The notes under the pieces: model-generated
Told to the model about the DNA's origin: nothing
Databases searched by the model: none
Seen by the model: the letters and a program-made list of their open reading frames with translations, nothing else
Source: Streptomyces longwoodensis
Lineage (GTDB): Bacteria; Actinomycetota; Actinomycetes; Streptomycetales; Streptomycetaceae
Assembly (NCBI RefSeq): GCF_001514125.1
Contig: NZ_KQ948561.1
Location: 62,001 to 126,000 of the forward strand
Direction of reading: 5' to 3'
Length of the DNA stretch: 64,000 nucleotides
Position numbers and translations under genes: made by a program
Part shown: piece by piece, positions 19,717 through 30,128 of the stretch
Layout: each line of letters begins with the position of its first letter
Numbering within the stretch: position 1 is the first letter of the stretch

Positions 19717-20229
19717 TCACACCTGGGCGCGGCGCGGCAGGCGCCAGTTCGGACGGGGGAAGTGGCAGGTGTAGCCGTCCGGGTAGCGCTGGAGGTAGTC
19801 CTGGTGCTCCGGCTCCGCCTCCCAGAAGGGGCCGACCGGCTCGACCTCGGTGACGACCTTGCCGGGCCACAGCCCGGAGGCGTCCACGTCCGCGATGGTG
19901 TCCTCGGCGATCCGCTTCTGCTCGTCGTCCACGTAGTAGATCGCCGAGCGGTAGCTCATGCCGATGTCGTTGCCCTGGCGGTTCTTGGTGCTCGGGTCGT
20001 GGATCTGGAAGAAGAACTCCAGCAGGGCCCGGTAGTCGGTCTGCTCCGGGTCGAAGAGGACCTCGATGGCCTCCGCGTGCGTGCCGTGGTTGCGGTACGT
20101 CGCGTTCGGCACGTCTCCCCCGGTGTAGCCGACCCGGGTCGCGGTCACGCCCGGGAGCCGGCGGATCAGCTCCTCCATCCCCCAGAAGCATCCGCCCGCC
20201 AGCACGGCCCTCTGCGTCTGCGCACCCAT
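19717..20229 (-). CDS. msrA: Peptide-methionine (S)-S-oxide reductase MsrA
   Basis: The protein is 170 aa. The catalytic motif GGCFWGMEE lies at residues 11-19, with the nucleophilic cysteine in GCFWG. YTGG, HDPTTxNRQGNDxGxxYRS-like residues (seen as [13 protein letters not shown]) and the late YHCHFPR-type end ([10 protein letters not shown]) follow. MsrA repairs oxidised methionine in proteins. ATG 20229 has GGAGG at the proper distance and is preferred over the upstream 20259 start. Confidence 0.93.
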   Translation of the reverse strand: MGAQTQRAVLAGGCFWGMEELIRRLPGVTATRVGYTGGDVPNATYRNHGTHAEAIEVLFDPEQTDYRALLEFFFQIHDPSTKNRQGNDIGMSYRSAIYYVDDEQKRIAEDTIADVDASGLWPGKVVTEVEPVGPFWEAEPEHQDYLQRYPDGYTCHFPRPNWRLPRRAQV

Positions 20230-20431
20230 TGCGGCCTCCACACTCGTCGACTCGATCACTGGTCACCCGGACGAACCCCGCGCACCGGGCGCGCGTGTCC
20301 TGGGCCCGATGTCGTCAACACGGGAGGGTGCCCGGCGATTCCGTAGGGTGGGCTCCTCGATCCCGTACGCCCCGACCCGCCACGCCGGCGGGCGGCTGCG
20401 GCGTACGGCCAGGACTGAGGGGGAAGCGACC

Positions 20432-21235
20432 GTGAGCGGGAGAGGGGGGCGCGTGGGCTGGTCCACGTTCCTGATCGGCGGTGGGTGGGACGGGACGGCT
20501 GTCGCCGCCGTGTACGGGCCGTTCGTCCGGGCGGCCGCCGCGCGGGCCGCGGGCCGCGTGCCCCGGATCGGGTGCGTCGTGCTCGACGAGGGCGACGGGC
20601 CCGCGCAGTTCGCCCGGTACGAGCCGGTGCTGCGCGCGGCCGGTGACTGCGCGCCGGTACCGGTGCTGGTGCCGCTCGGGGGGCGGTTCGCACCGGCCGC
20701 CGTGCTGGACGGGGTGGACGGCGTGGACGGGCTGCTGGTGTGCGGCGGGCTGACGCCCGCCTACCAGGAGGCGTTCGCCGCGGACGCCGCCTCGACGGCC
20801 GCGCTGCTGGCGGAGCGGGGCATCCCCTACGCCGGGTTCTCCGCCGGGGCCGCGCTGGCCGCCCGGGACGCCGTGGTCGGCGGGTGGCGGGCGGACGGGG
20901 TCGCGGTGTGCCCCGAGGACGCCGGGGAGGACCTCGACGAGGTCGCGGTGCGGCCGGGGCTCGGACTCGTGCCGTTCGCGGTGGACGTGCACGCCGCGCA
21001 GTGGGGGACGCTGCCCCGGCTCGCCGCCGCCGTGGCCGCCGGGCGGGTGGAGCGGGGGGTCGCGCTCGACGAGGACACGGCGGTCGAGGTGACCGCCGGC
21101 GCGGGTGAGGACGGCGGTGCCGTCGTGCGCGTCGCCGGGCTCGGCCGCGCCCACACCGTGCACCGGGCGGCCGACGGGGCCGGGGTGCTGGTCCGGTCGT
21201 ACGGGGCCGGCGCGTCGTTCACCGTGAGCGGCTGA
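20432..21235 (+). CDS. Type 1 glutamine amidotransferase-like / peptidase S51-like protein
   Basis: The protein is 267 aa with a GTG start and GAGGGGGA upstream. LLVCGGLTPAYQEAF and the nucleophile elbow GFSAGAAL (serine near residue 138) match the S51 dipeptidase E/cyanophycinase-like fold, in which a serine takes the place of the glutaminase cysteine. The N-terminal part LIGGGWDGTAVAAVYGPFVR also fits. The substrate is unknown; the family includes alpha-aspartyl dipeptidases and cyanophycinases. It stands alone on the plus strand. Confidence 0.78.
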   Translation: MSGRGGRVGWSTFLIGGGWDGTAVAAVYGPFVRAAAARAAGRVPRIGCVVLDEGDGPAQFARYEPVLRAAGDCAPVPVLVPLGGRFAPAAVLDGVDGVDGLLVCGGLTPAYQEAFAADAASTAALLAERGIPYAGFSAGAALAARDAVVGGWRADGVAVCPEDAGEDLDEVAVRPGLGLVPFAVDVHAAQWGTLPRLAAAVAAGRVERGVALDEDTAVEVTAGAGEDGGAVVRVAGLGRAHTVHRAADGAGVLVRSYGAGASFTVSG

Positions 21236-21263
21236 CGTACGGACCGCGTGCGTGCCGGGACGC

Positions 21264-21302
21264 GACGGGCCCCGGTGCGCACGTGGCGCACCGGGGCCCG
21301 TC
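21264..21302. terminator. Bidirectional terminator hairpin
   Basis: A perfect 17-bp stem (21264-21280 with 21286-21302) with loop ACGTG lies between the S51-like gene and the convergent alcohol dehydrogenase gene. It should terminate both transcripts. Confidence 0.85.
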
Positions 21303-21324
21303 ATCGGACCGCCGGCCGGCGGAC

Positions 21325-21357
21325 GTCAGCCGTCAGCCGTCAGCCGTCAGCCGTCAG
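21325..21357. repeat. Tandem 7-bp repeat (GTCAGCC)4 with partial fifth copy
   Basis: Four perfect GTCAGCC units and a final GTCAG end at the alcohol dehydrogenase stop codon, whose TCA (21354-21356 on this strand) is part of the last unit. Replication slippage is the likely origin. Copy number may vary between strains. Confidence 0.9.
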
Positions 21358-22397
21358 ATCGTCGCCGTGTCGATCACGAACCGGTACCGCACGTCGCTGT
21401 TCAGCACCCGCTCGTACGCCTCGTTGATCTCCTCCGCGGCGATCAGCTCGATCTCCGCGCCGAAGCCGTGCGCCGCGCAGAAGTCGAGCATCTCCTGGGT
21501 CTCGGCGATACCGCCGATCATGGAGCCCGCGAGGGTCTTGCGGTTGTTGATCACCGAGAAGAGGTTGAGCGAGATCGGCTCCTCGGGGGCGCCGACGTTG
21601 ACCAGCGCGCCGTCGGTCTTCAGCAGCGACAGGAACGCGCCGAAGTCCAGCGGGGCGGAGACGGTCGACAGGATCAGGTCGAAGCTGCCCGCCAGCTCCT
21701 CGAAGGTCTTGGGGTCGCTGGTGGCGTAGTAGTGGTCGGCGCCCAGCTTCAGCCCGTCGTCCTTCTTGCGCAGGGACTGGGACAGCACGGTCACCTCGGC
21801 GCCCAGCGCGTGCGCGATCTTGACGGCCATGTGGCCGAGGCCGCCCATGCCGAGGACCGCGACCTTCTTGCCGGGGCCGGCGTTCCAGTGCTTGAGCGGG
21901 GAGTACGTGGTGATGCCGGCGCACAGCAGCGGGGCGGCCACGTCCAGGGACAGGCCGTCGGGGATGCGCACGACGTAGTTCTCGTCGACGACGATCGCCC
22001 GGGCGTAGCCGCCGTAGGTGGGCTCGCCGTTCTTGTCGAGGGCGTTGTACGTGCCGACCATGCCGCCGCCGGTGCAGTACTGCTCCTGCCCGGTCTTGCA
22101 GTTGTCGCACTCGCGGCAGGAGTCGACCATGCAGCCGACGCCCACGCGGTCGCCGACGGCGTACTTCGTCACGCCGGGGCCGACCTCGGTGACGACACCG
22201 GCGATCTCGTGGCCGGGGACCATCGGGAACATGGCCTCGCCCCAGCCCTCGCGGGCCTGGTGGATGTCCGAGTGGCAGATGCCGGCGAACTTGATGTCGA
22301 TCAGGACGTCGAACTCGCCGACCGGTCGCCGCTCGATCGTCGTGCGCTCCAGCGGAGCCTTGGGGGCGGGGACGGCGTACGCAGCAACAGTGGTCAT
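21354..22397 (-). CDS. Zinc-dependent alcohol dehydrogenase, cinnamyl-ADH/YahK class
   Basis: The protein is 347 aa. Catalytic zinc ligands appear in GICHSDIH and GHEIAG. The four structural-zinc cysteines lie in [15 protein letters not shown]. The Rossmann motif is [11 protein letters not shown], key GxGGLGH. The sequence [18 protein letters not shown] is typical of NADP-dependent YahK/CAD-type dehydrogenases, which reduce a wide range of aldehydes. It is divergent from the XRE regulator, which may control it. Confidence 0.9.
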   Translation of the reverse strand: MTTVAAYAVPAPKAPLERTTIERRPVGEFDVLIDIKFAGICHSDIHQAREGWGEAMFPMVPGHEIAGVVTEVGPGVTKYAVGDRVGVGCMVDSCRECDNCKTGQEQYCTGGGMVGTYNALDKNGEPTYGGYARAIVVDENYVVRIPDGLSLDVAAPLLCAGITTYSPLKHWNAGPGKKVAVLGMGGLGHMAVKIAHALGAEVTVLSQSLRKKDDGLKLGADHYYATSDPKTFEELAGSFDLILSTVSAPLDFGAFLSLLKTDGALVNVGAPEEPISLNLFSVINNRKTLAGSMIGGIAETQEMLDFCAAHGFGAEIELIAAEEINEAYERVLNSDVRYRFVIDTATI

Positions 22398-22559
22398 GCC
22401 GAGGGGTCTCCTAGCAGGGTCGCGTCACGGGGGTTTCCGTACCGCCCGGCCTGCCGTGCGGCGGCCGGGCACGGCTTCCAGCGTGCCCGGGATCCGTGCG
22501 TCCACCCAGGTCACGCCTTTGCGTACGTCCGGCGTGCGTACCACTGACGGGGTCAGGCT

Positions 22560-22577
22560 CCTGGTGGTAGGACCAGG
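22560..22577. promoter_or_regulatory. Inverted repeat CCTGGT-N6-ACCAGG before the XRE regulator
   Basis: Six-base arms with a six-base spacer end 12 bases before the regulator ATG, in the divergent gap with the alcohol dehydrogenase gene. It is a natural candidate for autoregulation and for control of the dehydrogenase. Functional assignment is inferred from position. Confidence 0.45.
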
Positions 22578-22589
22578 AATACTGGACAC

Positions 22590-23531
22590 ATGGACGAACG
22601 CCCCGATTCCGCCCCCCGCGCCGCCGGGGCCGGCACCGAAGCCGCCGTCGGCCGCCCGCTGGACCGGCGGGCCGAGCTGAGCGAGTTCCTGCGCACGCGC
22701 CGGGCCCGGCTGAAGCCGGAGGACGTGGGGCTGCCCGACTTCGGACGGCACCGCCGGGTGCCGGGGCTGCGGCGCGAGGAGCTGGCGCAGCTGGCCGGGG
22801 TGTCGGTGGCGTACTACACGCGGCTGGAGCAGGGCAACGGGCGCAACGTGTCGGCGGAGGTGCTGGACGCCATCGCGCGGGCGCTGCGGCTGAGCGACGC
22901 CGAGCACGCGCACCTGACGCACCTGGCCAAGCCCAAGCACAAGAAGAGGCAGGCCGCCCGCCCCCAGCAGGTCAGGGCCTCGCTGCGGCAGCTGCTCGAC
23001 ACGATGGACGCGGTGCCCGCCTACATCGTGGGGCGGCGCTCGGAGATCCTCGCCTGGAACCGGATGGCGGCGGCCCTCTTCGGCGACTGGTCGGAGCTGC
23101 CGGCGGCCGAACGCAACTGGGCGCGGATGGTGTTCCTGCGGCCGGAGTACCGGGACCTGTTCGTCGAGTGGGAGCAGAAGGCGATCGACATCGTGTGCGC
23201 CCTGCGCATGGACGCCGGCTGCTACCCGGACGACCCGCGGCTGTCGGCCCTGGTGGGCGAACTCTCCGTCAAGAGCGAGGAGTTCCGCCGACTGTGGGCG
23301 ACCCACGACGTCAAGGAGAAGAACCACGGCGTGAAGCGCCTGAGGCATCCCCTGGTCGGGGAACTGGCCCTGAACTTCGAGGGGTTCCGCCTGGCCGGCG
23401 ACACCGACCAGTCCCTGGTCGTGTACCACGCGGAACCGGGCACCCCGTCGGCCGAGGCCCTGCGCCTGCTGGCGAGTTGGGGCACGGACGCGTCCCGCGC
23501 GGGCGCGCAGGACCGGTCGCCGTCCGTCTGA
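22590..23531 (+). CDS. XRE-family regulator with MmyB-like ligand domain
   Basis: The protein is 313 aa. The helix-turn-helix spans about residues 25-110 and contains [18 protein letters not shown] and [14 protein letters not shown], the signature of the large actinobacterial MmyB-like regulator family. The C-terminal half ([43 protein letters not shown]) is the MmyB-like PAS-type domain, which can bind fatty-acid-like ligands. Genes of this class often sit divergent from the oxidoreductase they control, as here. Confidence 0.9.
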   Translation: MDERPDSAPRAAGAGTEAAVGRPLDRRAELSEFLRTRRARLKPEDVGLPDFGRHRRVPGLRREELAQLAGVSVAYYTRLEQGNGRNVSAEVLDAIARALRLSDAEHAHLTHLAKPKHKKRQAARPQQVRASLRQLLDTMDAVPAYIVGRRSEILAWNRMAAALFGDWSELPAAERNWARMVFLRPEYRDLFVEWEQKAIDIVCALRMDAGCYPDDPRLSALVGELSVKSEEFRRLWATHDVKEKNHGVKRLRHPLVGELALNFEGFRLAGDTDQSLVVYHAEPGTPSAEALRLLASWGTDASRAGAQDRSPSV

Positions 23532-23670
23532 CCGGGGCCGCCGCCCCGCATCCGGCAGCGGGCTGTGCGCCGTGCGGGTGACTGGTTAGAGTCGGGGGGT
23601 TACCGCTGGTCGTGGGGACGGCCGGCGCGGCACCGGTGGTGCCGGTGTCCGGGGAGGGGGCCGCGCGGAG

Positions 23671-25731
23671 ATGAGCCGTCGCGCAACGGGTGTGGTCGGT
23701 ACGTGGGCCGAGATGCAGCGGCAGCAGCAGCGCCTGCTGGAGGCCGAGGCGCGGCGCCGGCGGGCGGAGGCCCGGGAGGCCGCCGCGTACCAGCGCTACG
23801 CCGCGCAGGCCCAGCGGGAGCACCGGCAGGCCGAGGCACGTCGGCGCACCCAGGAGCTGGAAGCCCAGGTGGAGGCGCTGCGGGGGCTGTTGGCGAGCGG
23901 CACCCGGGCGCCGGCGTTCCGGGCGGACGCGTTGCTGCGGACCGAGGAGGTGGCGCCGTTCGCCCCGGGAGCGCTGGCGCACCCGCTGCCCCTGCCGCAC
24001 CCCGACGCCTACCCGCCGCGGGCCGCCTGGACCGCGCACCAGCGCGCACAGGCCCAGGCGGAGGCGCGCGCCCGCTTCGAGCAGGACTGGTACGCCGCGC
24101 AGGCCGCGGAGACCCGGCGCCAGCAGCAACTGGCCGCGTACCAGCGGGAGTACGAGCGTCAGACGGAGGCCCACCGGGCCGAGGTGCGGCGCCACAACGC
24201 CGGCGTCACCGAGGTGACCGACGGGGTGCGCCGCGGCGAGCCCGGCGCGGTGGTCGAGTTCTTCTCGGCCGCCCTGTACGCCGCGACGGCCTGGCCCGAG
24301 GGCTTCCCCCGCCAGGTCGGCGCCGCCTACGACCCGGCGGCCCGCCACCTGGTGGTGGACTGGGAGCTGCCCGGCTTCGGCGTCGTGCCCGAGGCGAAGG
24401 CGGTGCGGTGGTCCGCCGCGGACGGCGACTTCCGCGAGACGGCCCGTCCGGTGACGCAGCGGCGGGCCCTGTACCGCGAGGTGCTCGCCCAGTCGGTGCT
24501 GCTCGTGCTGCACCAGCTGTTCGCGGCCGACCCGTTCGGCGCGCTGGCCTGCGTCACCCTCAACGGCTTCGTGGACGAGCCCGACCCGGCGACCGGGCAG
24601 CGCGGCCGGATCGTGCTCGCCACCGTCATGGCGGAGCGGTCCGTCTTCGGCGGCCTGCGCCTGGAGGTGGTCGACCCCGTCAGCTGCGTCACGGACGGGC
24701 TGCGCGGGCAGCTGTCGGCCCGCCCCGACCAGCTCACCGCCGTACGGCCCGCCCTGCGCCCCGCGGACCTCGGCGACCGCGTCGTCACGCACGACGACGG
24801 GGCCGAGGAGCCCGACCTGTCCGCCATGGACCCGATCGCCTTCGAGGCCCTGGTCGCCGAGCTGTTCCGGGCCATGGGCATGCAGGCGGTCATGACGCAG
24901 CGCTCCAACGACGGCGGCGTGGACGTCGACGCGCTCGACCCCGCCCCGATCCGCGGCGGCAAGATCGTCGTCCAGGTCAAGCGTTACCGCAACACCGTGC
25001 CGCCCAGCGCCGTCCGCGACCTGTACGGCACCGTCCAGGACCGGGGCGCCAACAAGGGCGTGCTGGTGACGACGTCCGGCTTCGGGCCGAGCTCGTACAC
25101 GTTCGTCCGGGGCAAGCCGCTGGAGCTGATCACGGGCCCGCAGCTGGTCGACCTGCTGCACCGGCACGGCCTGCGGGGGCGGCTCGGCGACGGCGCGCCC
25201 GCGGCGCCCGCGGCCGGTGCCCCCGCCCGGCCCGCCCCGCCGGCCGGCGACCACAACGTCCTCGGCATGTCGTGGTCCGGCGGGGTCGCGCTGGACGTGT
25301 GCGCGCTGGTCTGCCGGGGCGACCGGGTCCTCGGCGACGACTGGTTCGTCTTCTACAACAACCCCCGTACGCCCGACGGTTCGGTGCACGCCGTGCCGCC
25401 CGCCCCGCCGGACCGGGCGGCGGTCCGGGTGGCGTTCGACGCGCTGCCCGCCGGGGCGGACCGGCTGGTGCTCGTCGCCGCCGTGGACCCCGAGGCCGAC
25501 CCGGGCGCCGACCTGTCGGGCTTCACCGACGCGCACATCCGGCTGCTGGACCCCGCCCTCGCCGAACTCGGCGTCCTGGGCGTCTCCGACGGCCGCACCG
25601 GGGAGACGGCGCTGGTCCTCGGCTCCTTCCGGCGCCGGTCCTCCGGCGACTGGGACTTCGTCCTGGGCGGCAAGGGCTACCGGGGCGGACTGGAGGAACT
25701 GCTGGGAGACTTCGGGATCGAGGTCGGCTGA
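23671..25731 (+). CDS. Coiled-coil / Mrr-type nuclease / TerD fusion protein
   Basis: The protein is 686 aa. Residues about 10-75 and 115-180 are Arg/Glu/Gln-rich coiled coils. A central region of unknown fold covers about 185-380. An Mrr-cat restriction endonuclease domain follows at about 388-505: [17 protein letters not shown], the metal-site aspartates around GGVDVDALD, and the catalytic QVKRY near 435. After a Pro/Ala linker comes a TerD domain (about 528-686) with the Ca-binding signature [16 protein letters not shown] and the ending [17 protein letters not shown]. Mrr domains cut modified DNA and TerD domains belong to stress/tellurite and phage-response networks. The fusion suggests a signal-gated nuclease. 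No methylase, helicase or other ter genes are adjacent. Confidence 0.8.
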   Translation: MSRRATGVVGTWAEMQRQQQRLLEAEARRRRAEAREAAAYQRYAAQAQREHRQAEARRRTQELEAQVEALRGLLASGTRAPAFRADALLRTEEVAPFAPGALAHPLPLPHPDAYPPRAAWTAHQRAQAQAEARARFEQDWYAAQAAETRRQQQLAAYQREYERQTEAHRAEVRRHNAGVTEVTDGVRRGEPGAVVEFFSAALYAATAWPEGFPRQVGAAYDPAARHLVVDWELPGFGVVPEAKAVRWSAADGDFRETARPVTQRRALYREVLAQSVLLVLHQLFAADPFGALACVTLNGFVDEPDPATGQRGRIVLATVMAERSVFGGLRLEVVDPVSCVTDGLRGQLSARPDQLTAVRPALRPADLGDRVVTHDDGAEEPDLSAMDPIAFEALVAELFRAMGMQAVMTQRSNDGGVDVDALDPAPIRGGKIVVQVKRYRNTVPPSAVRDLYGTVQDRGANKGVLVTTSGFGPSSYTFVRGKPLELITGPQLVDLLHRHGLRGRLGDGAPAAPAAGAPARPAPPAGDHNVLGMSWSGGVALDVCALVCRGDRVLGDDWFVFYNNPRTPDGSVHAVPPAPPDRAAVRVAFDALPAGADRLVLVAAVDPEADPGADLSGFTDAHIRLLDPALAELGVLGVSDGRTGETALVLGSFRRRSSGDWDFVLGGKGYRGGLEELLGDFGIEVG

Positions 25732-25811
25732 CGGACGGCGGGGGGCGGCGGAACCTCGGACGGCGTACGGCGGACGCCGGCGCCGGCGCCCCCTCAGGCG
25801 AGCCACGCCCC

Positions 25812-26495
25812 TCAGGGCGCCGCCTTCTCCGTCAGGGTCAGCCTGCCCTTGCGGATCGTGGCCAGGCGCGGTGCCTTGCGCGCGATCGCGGAGTCGTGGG
25901 TGACCATGATGAAGGTCAGGCCGCGCTCCTTCCACAGGGTGTCCAGGACGTCCATGATCTCGTCGCGCATGCCCTCGTCGAGGTTGCCCGTGGGCTCGTC
26001 GGCGAGGAGCACCTTGGGCTGCTTGACCAGCGCGCGGGCGATGGCGACGCGCTGCTGCTGGCCGCCGGACATCTCCGAGGGCAGGTGGCCGAGGCGTTCG
26101 CCGAGGCCGACCGAGCGCAGGGCCTCCGCGGCCCGCTCGCGGCGCTCCCTCACCTTCACGCCGAGCGGGACGAGCGCCGTCTCGACGTTCTCCTGGGCCG
26201 TGAGGGTGGGGATGAGGTTGAAGGACTGGAAGACGAAGCCGATGTTCTCGCTGCGCACCGTGGTCAGCCGGGTCTCCGACAGCCGGGCCAGGTCGGTGCC
26301 GTCGAGGACCACCTCGCCGGAGGTGGGGCGGTCCAGGCCGCCCAGCATCTGCAGCAGCGTGGACTTGCCGCCGCCGGTGGGTCCCTGGATGACCAGGCGG
26401 TCGCCGTCGGCGATCGTGAGGTCCACGCCGTCCAGCGCGTGGACGGTCTCCTTGCCGCGGGTGTAGCGCTTGGTGACGCCTCTGAGTTCGTACAT
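25812..26495 (-). CDS. MacB/LolD-like ABC transporter ATP-binding protein
   Basis: The protein is 227 aa. Walker [11 protein letters not shown] lies near residue 40, Q-loop [17 protein letters not shown], signature [15 protein letters not shown], and Walker [13 protein letters not shown]. These are the features of the MacB/LolD/FtsE class that energise FtsX-like permeases. Here the permease is encoded just upstream, 48 bases before this start. The pair probably acts as a mechanotransducing extracytoplasmic transporter. Confidence 0.92.
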   Translation of the reverse strand: MYELRGVTKRYTRGKETVHALDGVDLTIADGDRLVIQGPTGGGKSTLLQMLGGLDRPTSGEVVLDGTDLARLSETRLTTVRSENIGFVFQSFNLIPTLTAQENVETALVPLGVKVRERRERAAEALRSVGLGERLGHLPSEMSGGQQQRVAIARALVKQPKVLLADEPTGNLDEGMRDEIMDVLDTLWKERGLTFIMVTHDSAIARKAPRLATIRKGRLTLTEKAAP

Positions 26496-26543
26496 GGTGG
26501 GTGCAACTCCTGGGAGGGGAAGGGGGGTCGGCGCGGGACGGCG

Positions 26544-28010
26544 CTACTCGACGCGGCGCAGCGCGTCCGCGGGGCGCAGGCGTGAGGCGCGCCAGCCGCC
26601 GAACGCCCCCGCGATCAGGCCGCCGGCCACCGCGAGACCGACCGCGACCGCCACCGTGGTGACGCTCACCGGCGCGGTCAGGGCGACGTCCAGGGTCTTG
26701 GCCGCCGCCTGCCGGCCGGGGCCGGCGAAGCCGCCGCCCGGACCGCCGCCCGGGCCGCCGTCCCCCCCGCTCCCGCCGCCCAGCTGGGCCTGGAGGGTCG
26801 GGCTGACGGCCGTCACCGCGTAGGCGCCGGCGAGGCCGAGGGCGATGCCGAGGGCGCCGCCGAGCAGGCCGTTGACCATGGCCTCGCCGACCACCTGGCG
26901 GGTGACCCGGCCGGACTTCCAGCCGAGGGCCTTGAGCGTGCCGAACTCCCGGACGCGGCGGGAGACCGCGGCGGAGGTGAGCAGCCCGGCCACCAGGAAC
27001 GCGGCGACCAGCACGGCGATGGACAGCCACCTGCCGACACTGGTGGCGAGGGAGGACGCGGTGGACAGCGAGCCGGAGACGGTGTCCGCGAGGTCGGCGG
27101 AGGTCGTCACCGTGGTGCCCGAGACGTTCTTCTGGATCGCGGACTTGACGGTGTCGATCTTCTTCGAGTCGGTCGCCTGGACGTAGATCGTGGTGACCTT
27201 GTCGGCCGCGTCGGCGAGCGTCTGGGCCTGCTTCAGCGGGAGGTAGAGGTTGGCCGCCGCGTCGCCGCTGTCGGCCGTGGCCACGCCGATGACCGTGTAC
27301 TTCACGCCTTTGACGGTGACGGTGGACCCGACCTTGAGCTTCTTCTCCTTGGCGTAGGCCGAGTCGGCCACGGCCACCCGGGCGGCGGTCTCGGTCGTCC
27401 TGAACGTCCGACCGCTGGTGATCTTCGAGGAGGTCAGCGGGCCGAGGGCCGGCTCGGTGACGTCGGTGCCGTAGACGGAGTAGCTGTTGACGTCGAAGTT
27501 CGCGCCGCCGCCCTGCACCTCGCCCTGGGGGGCGCCGCTGCCGCCGTTGCCGCCGGGTCCGCCCTGCTGCCCGCCGGTGCCGTCCTGCTGGAACTGGCCG
27601 CGGGTGAACTGGCCGCTGACCTTGAGGACCTGCAGGCTCAGTCCGCCGACCGCGCCCTGGACGCCCTTCTGTGCGCTCACCTTCGCGACGGTGGAGGCGG
27701 CCAGGGTCTGGAAGCCCTGGACCATCACGCGGTCGCTGCTCTGCTCGGAGTCGTCGCCGTCCTCCCGCGCGTCGAACTGGAAGCGGGGCCGCTCGGACGA
27801 ACTGGCCGCGGGCGCGGCGGCCTTGGTCACCGTCATGTCCGTCCCGAGGCCGTAGAGCGACTGGAGGACCTTGTCCTGGGCCTTCCCCATGCCCGAGGAC
27901 ACGGAGGTGACCACGATGACCAGGGCGATGCCCAGCGCGAGGCCGGAGGCGACGACGAGGGCCGCCTTTCTGCGGCGGCGCAGTTCGCGCCTCAGGTAGG
28001 TGAAGAACAT
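26544..28010 (-). CDS. FtsX/MacB-like ABC transporter permease
   Basis: The protein is 488 aa. One N-terminal span (about residues 15-38) is followed by a long extracytoplasmic domain of about 270 residues, then three spans in the FtsX domain. [17 protein letters not shown] is the canonical FtsX coupling segment. Two Gly-rich low-complexity linkers are present, one in the periphery-facing domain near [13 protein letters not shown] and one near [14 protein letters not shown] between the last spans. The start is ATG 28010. Substrate unknown; family members handle antibiotics, lipids or signalling of envelope stress. Confidence 0.9.
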   Translation of the reverse strand: MFFTYLRRELRRRRKAALVVASGLALGIALVIVVTSVSSGMGKAQDKVLQSLYGLGTDMTVTKAAAPAASSSERPRFQFDAREDGDDSEQSSDRVMVQGFQTLAASTVAKVSAQKGVQGAVGGLSLQVLKVSGQFTRGQFQQDGTGGQQGGPGGNGGSGAPQGEVQGGGANFDVNSYSVYGTDVTEPALGPLTSSKITSGRTFRTTETAARVAVADSAYAKEKKLKVGSTVTVKGVKYTVIGVATADSGDAAANLYLPLKQAQTLADAADKVTTIYVQATDSKKIDTVKSAIQKNVSGTTVTTSADLADTVSGSLSTASSLATSVGRWLSIAVLVAAFLVAGLLTSAAVSRRVREFGTLKALGWKSGRVTRQVVGEAMVNGLLGGALGIALGLAGAYAVTAVSPTLQAQLGGGSGGDGGPGGGPGGGFAGPGRQAAAKTLDVALTAPVSVTTVAVAVGLAVAGGLIAGAFGGWRASRLRPADALRRVE

Positions 28011-28102
28011 GCGCCGAAAGCTAGGGACGGCGCGTGATGACTCGATAAGGCCCGCATAAGAGCGGGATGAGAAGGCCGTGCGCGGGCCCCGGACGCAGCG
28101 GC

Positions 28103-28128
28103 GCCGCCCCCTCGGCGAAGGGGGCGGC
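28103..28128 (-). terminator. Terminator hairpin after L,D-transpeptidase gene
   Basis: A 9-bp G/C stem (28103-28111 with 28120-28128) around an 8-base loop lies about 50 bases past the transpeptidase stop, before the ABC operon promoter region. No T-run is present. Confidence 0.6.
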
Positions 28129-28177
28129 ACCTGGGCGTGTGTGCGTCCGGCCGCGTGGCGGGCGGGCCGTCAGGGCG

Positions 28178-29443
28178 TCAGACGGCCGAACCGGCCTTCC
28201 AGGTCGCCCAGTCGAGGTTCCAGCCGTTGAGGCCGTTGTCCGGGGCGACGGTCTTGTCGCCGGTGTTCTTCACGACGACGACGTCACCGACGATCGAGTG
28301 GGTGAAGAACCAGTAGCCCGGCGTGCCGGTGTCATTGGCGCCCTTGGTGTCGGACAGGCCCACGCAGCCGTGGCTGGTGTTGACGCTGCCGAAGATGGAC
28401 TTGGCGCCCCAGTAGTTGCCGTGCACGAAGGTGCCGGAGTTGGTCAGCCGGATGGCGTGCGGCACGTCCTTGATGTCGTACTCGCCCTTGCCGTCGTCGT
28501 CGGTGAAGCCCACGGTCGCGCCGTTCATGCGCGTCTCCTTGAACTTCTCGGACATGACCATGATGCCTTCGTACGTCTTGTTGTCGGGCGAGCCGGCCGA
28601 GATCGGGATGGTCTTGACGACTGCGCCGTTGTGCGTGACCTTCATCTGCTTGGTCTTCGCGTCGACGTAGCTGACCTGGTTGCGGCCGATGTGGAAGGTG
28701 ACCGTCTTCTGCTGCACGCCGTAGACGCCGCTCGCGCCCTCGACGCCGTCGAGCGCCAGCTTCAGCGTGACGGTGGAGTTCTCCTGCCAGTAGTCCTGGG
28801 GGCGGCAGTCCATGCGCTGGGCGCTGAACCAGTGGCAGGCGACCTCCTGGCCGCTGCTGGAGGTGACCGTGACGCCCTTCTGGACGGCGGCCTTGTTGGT
28901 GATCTGCTTGTTGAAGTTGATCGACACCGGCATGCCGACGCCCACCGTGGAGCCGTTCTCCGGCGTGAAGCTTCCTATGAAGCTGTTGGCCGGGGAGACG
29001 GTGGTGAACGAGGCGTTCTCGTGGGCGACGCGGCCGTCGGAGTCCTTGGCGCTGACCGCCAGCTTGTAGGTGGTCGAGCGCTCCAGCTGGCCGCTGGGCT
29101 TCCAGCTGGTGCGGTCGGCCGACATCGCGCCCTGCACGGCGCCGCCGTCCGCGGTGGTCATGGTGACCTCGGTGAGCGTGCCCTTGCTCACCGTGACGGA
29201 GGCGGAGTTGTTGATGGAGGCGTTGTTCGTGCCGTCCCCGGGTGTGATCTTGATCTGCGCCTCGGACGTCTTCTGGGCCGCCGCCTCGTCGACGTTCGCC
29301 GACGAGGTGTCCTTGCCGCTGTCGCCGGAGGCGCTCGCGTCGCCGTCCGAACATCCAGAGAGCACCAGGATGCCGCCGAGCAGTGCGGACGCGGCCATCA
29401 GACCCTTGCGCCGCTTACTGTTCGCAATCACACGCTTCTCCAT
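28178..29443 (-). CDS. Lipoprotein L,D-transpeptidase with Ig-like domains
   Basis: The protein is 421 aa. The signal peptide ends in lipobox LVLSGC near residue 31, so it is lipid-anchored outside. Two Ig-like domains (about residues 60-240) precede a YkuD catalytic domain, where HGNYWGAKSIFG and SHGCVGLS contain the catalytic His and Cys. Such enzymes form 3-3 peptidoglycan crosslinks. The domain order matches actinobacterial LdtMt2-like proteins. I place the start at ATG 29443; a longer reading to 29566 would hide the signal peptide. Confidence 0.92.
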   Translation of the reverse strand: MEKRVIANSKRRKGLMAASALLGGILVLSGCSDGDASASGDSGKDTSSANVDEAAAQKTSEAQIKITPGDGTNNASINNSASVTVSKGTLTEVTMTTADGGAVQGAMSADRTSWKPSGQLERSTTYKLAVSAKDSDGRVAHENASFTTVSPANSFIGSFTPENGSTVGVGMPVSINFNKQITNKAAVQKGVTVTSSSGQEVACHWFSAQRMDCRPQDYWQENSTVTLKLALDGVEGASGVYGVQQKTVTFHIGRNQVSYVDAKTKQMKVTHNGAVVKTIPISAGSPDNKTYEGIMVMSEKFKETRMNGATVGFTDDDGKGEYDIKDVPHAIRLTNSGTFVHGNYWGAKSIFGSVNTSHGCVGLSDTKGANDTGTPGYWFFTHSIVGDVVVVKNTGDKTVAPDNGLNGWNLDWATWKAGSAV

Positions 29444-29617
29444 CGTTGCCGATAACCGAAAAACCCCGAGGGTCCCCGTAACTGAGTTCAACGCCGCGAC
29501 CGGTTCGTCCCGTTCCACATCCACCGTATGTGTGGGGCACACCACGTCCGGGCGGTGGTGGTCCACCGCGTGGCCCGTGGTGCGGGGGTCGGCCCGTGCG
29601 CCCCTTGAGACGACGAA

Positions 29618-29645
29618 ACCCCGGACGGTGGTTGCCGCCCGGGGT
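29618..29645 (-). terminator. Terminator after the acidic hypothetical gene
   Basis: An 11-bp stem with one mismatch (29618-29628 with 29635-29645) is followed on the minus strand by TTTCGT. It sits just past the stop of the 29665-30018 gene. Confidence 0.6.
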
Positions 29646-29664
29646 CACGATTTCCCCGGAACGC

Positions 29665-30018
29665 TCAGCCGATGCCGGCGCTGCCGTGCTCGTCCTCATC
29701 TTCCTGGACATCATCGTCGTCGAGGTCCCAGTCGGGCGAGTCCGGGTCGTAGTCGATCCGCTCACTCGACCAGGACGCCTGCTGGAGCTCGACCCCGGGT
29801 ACCTCGCTGACCAGCGCGAACGGGTCGACGAGGTACGCGAGCGCCTCCGCGGTGTCTTCCGTCACAGCGCTCTGGGCCTGGGTGCGCTCCTCGTCGGGCA
29901 CCTCCGGGTCGTCGGCGAGGTGCCGCAGGGCCGCCCCGGTCACGGCGTCCCCGTCCGCCACCTCCAGCACCAGCTCCACCCGAAGCCGTACAAAACGTGA
30001 TGTCTCTTCAGTGCTCAT
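29665..30018 (-). CDS. Conserved acidic hypothetical protein
   Basis: The protein is 117 aa and starts MSTEETSRFVRLRVELVLEV. It ends in a very acidic tail (SPDWDLDDDDVQEDEDEHGS). I recognise no domain; it looks like a Streptomyces-conserved small cytoplasmic protein. A TACGCT -10-like element lies seven bases upstream of the ATG on the minus strand, so the transcript may be leaderless. It is divergent from the LADTG surface-protein gene. Confidence 0.65.
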   Translation of the reverse strand: MSTEETSRFVRLRVELVLEVADGDAVTGAALRHLADDPEVPDEERTQAQSAVTEDTAEALAYLVDPFALVSEVPGVELQQASWSSERIDYDPDSPDWDLDDDDVQEDEDEHGSAGIG

Positions 30019-30128
30019 GGTCCGGAGCGTACGGCTCCCGCCGCCCGTGACTTTCCCGTGACCCGCGGCTTTCACTAACATCGCCCCACACGGCCAATTC
30101 GCCAGCGCCACAAGGGGATCGATATTCC

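Noticed and set aside
23671-28010. A complete defence island around the Mrr-TerD gene
   Set aside because: The neighbours are an XRE/ADH pair and a MacB-like transporter. No methylase, helicase, toxin or integrase is present, so only the single gene is flagged.
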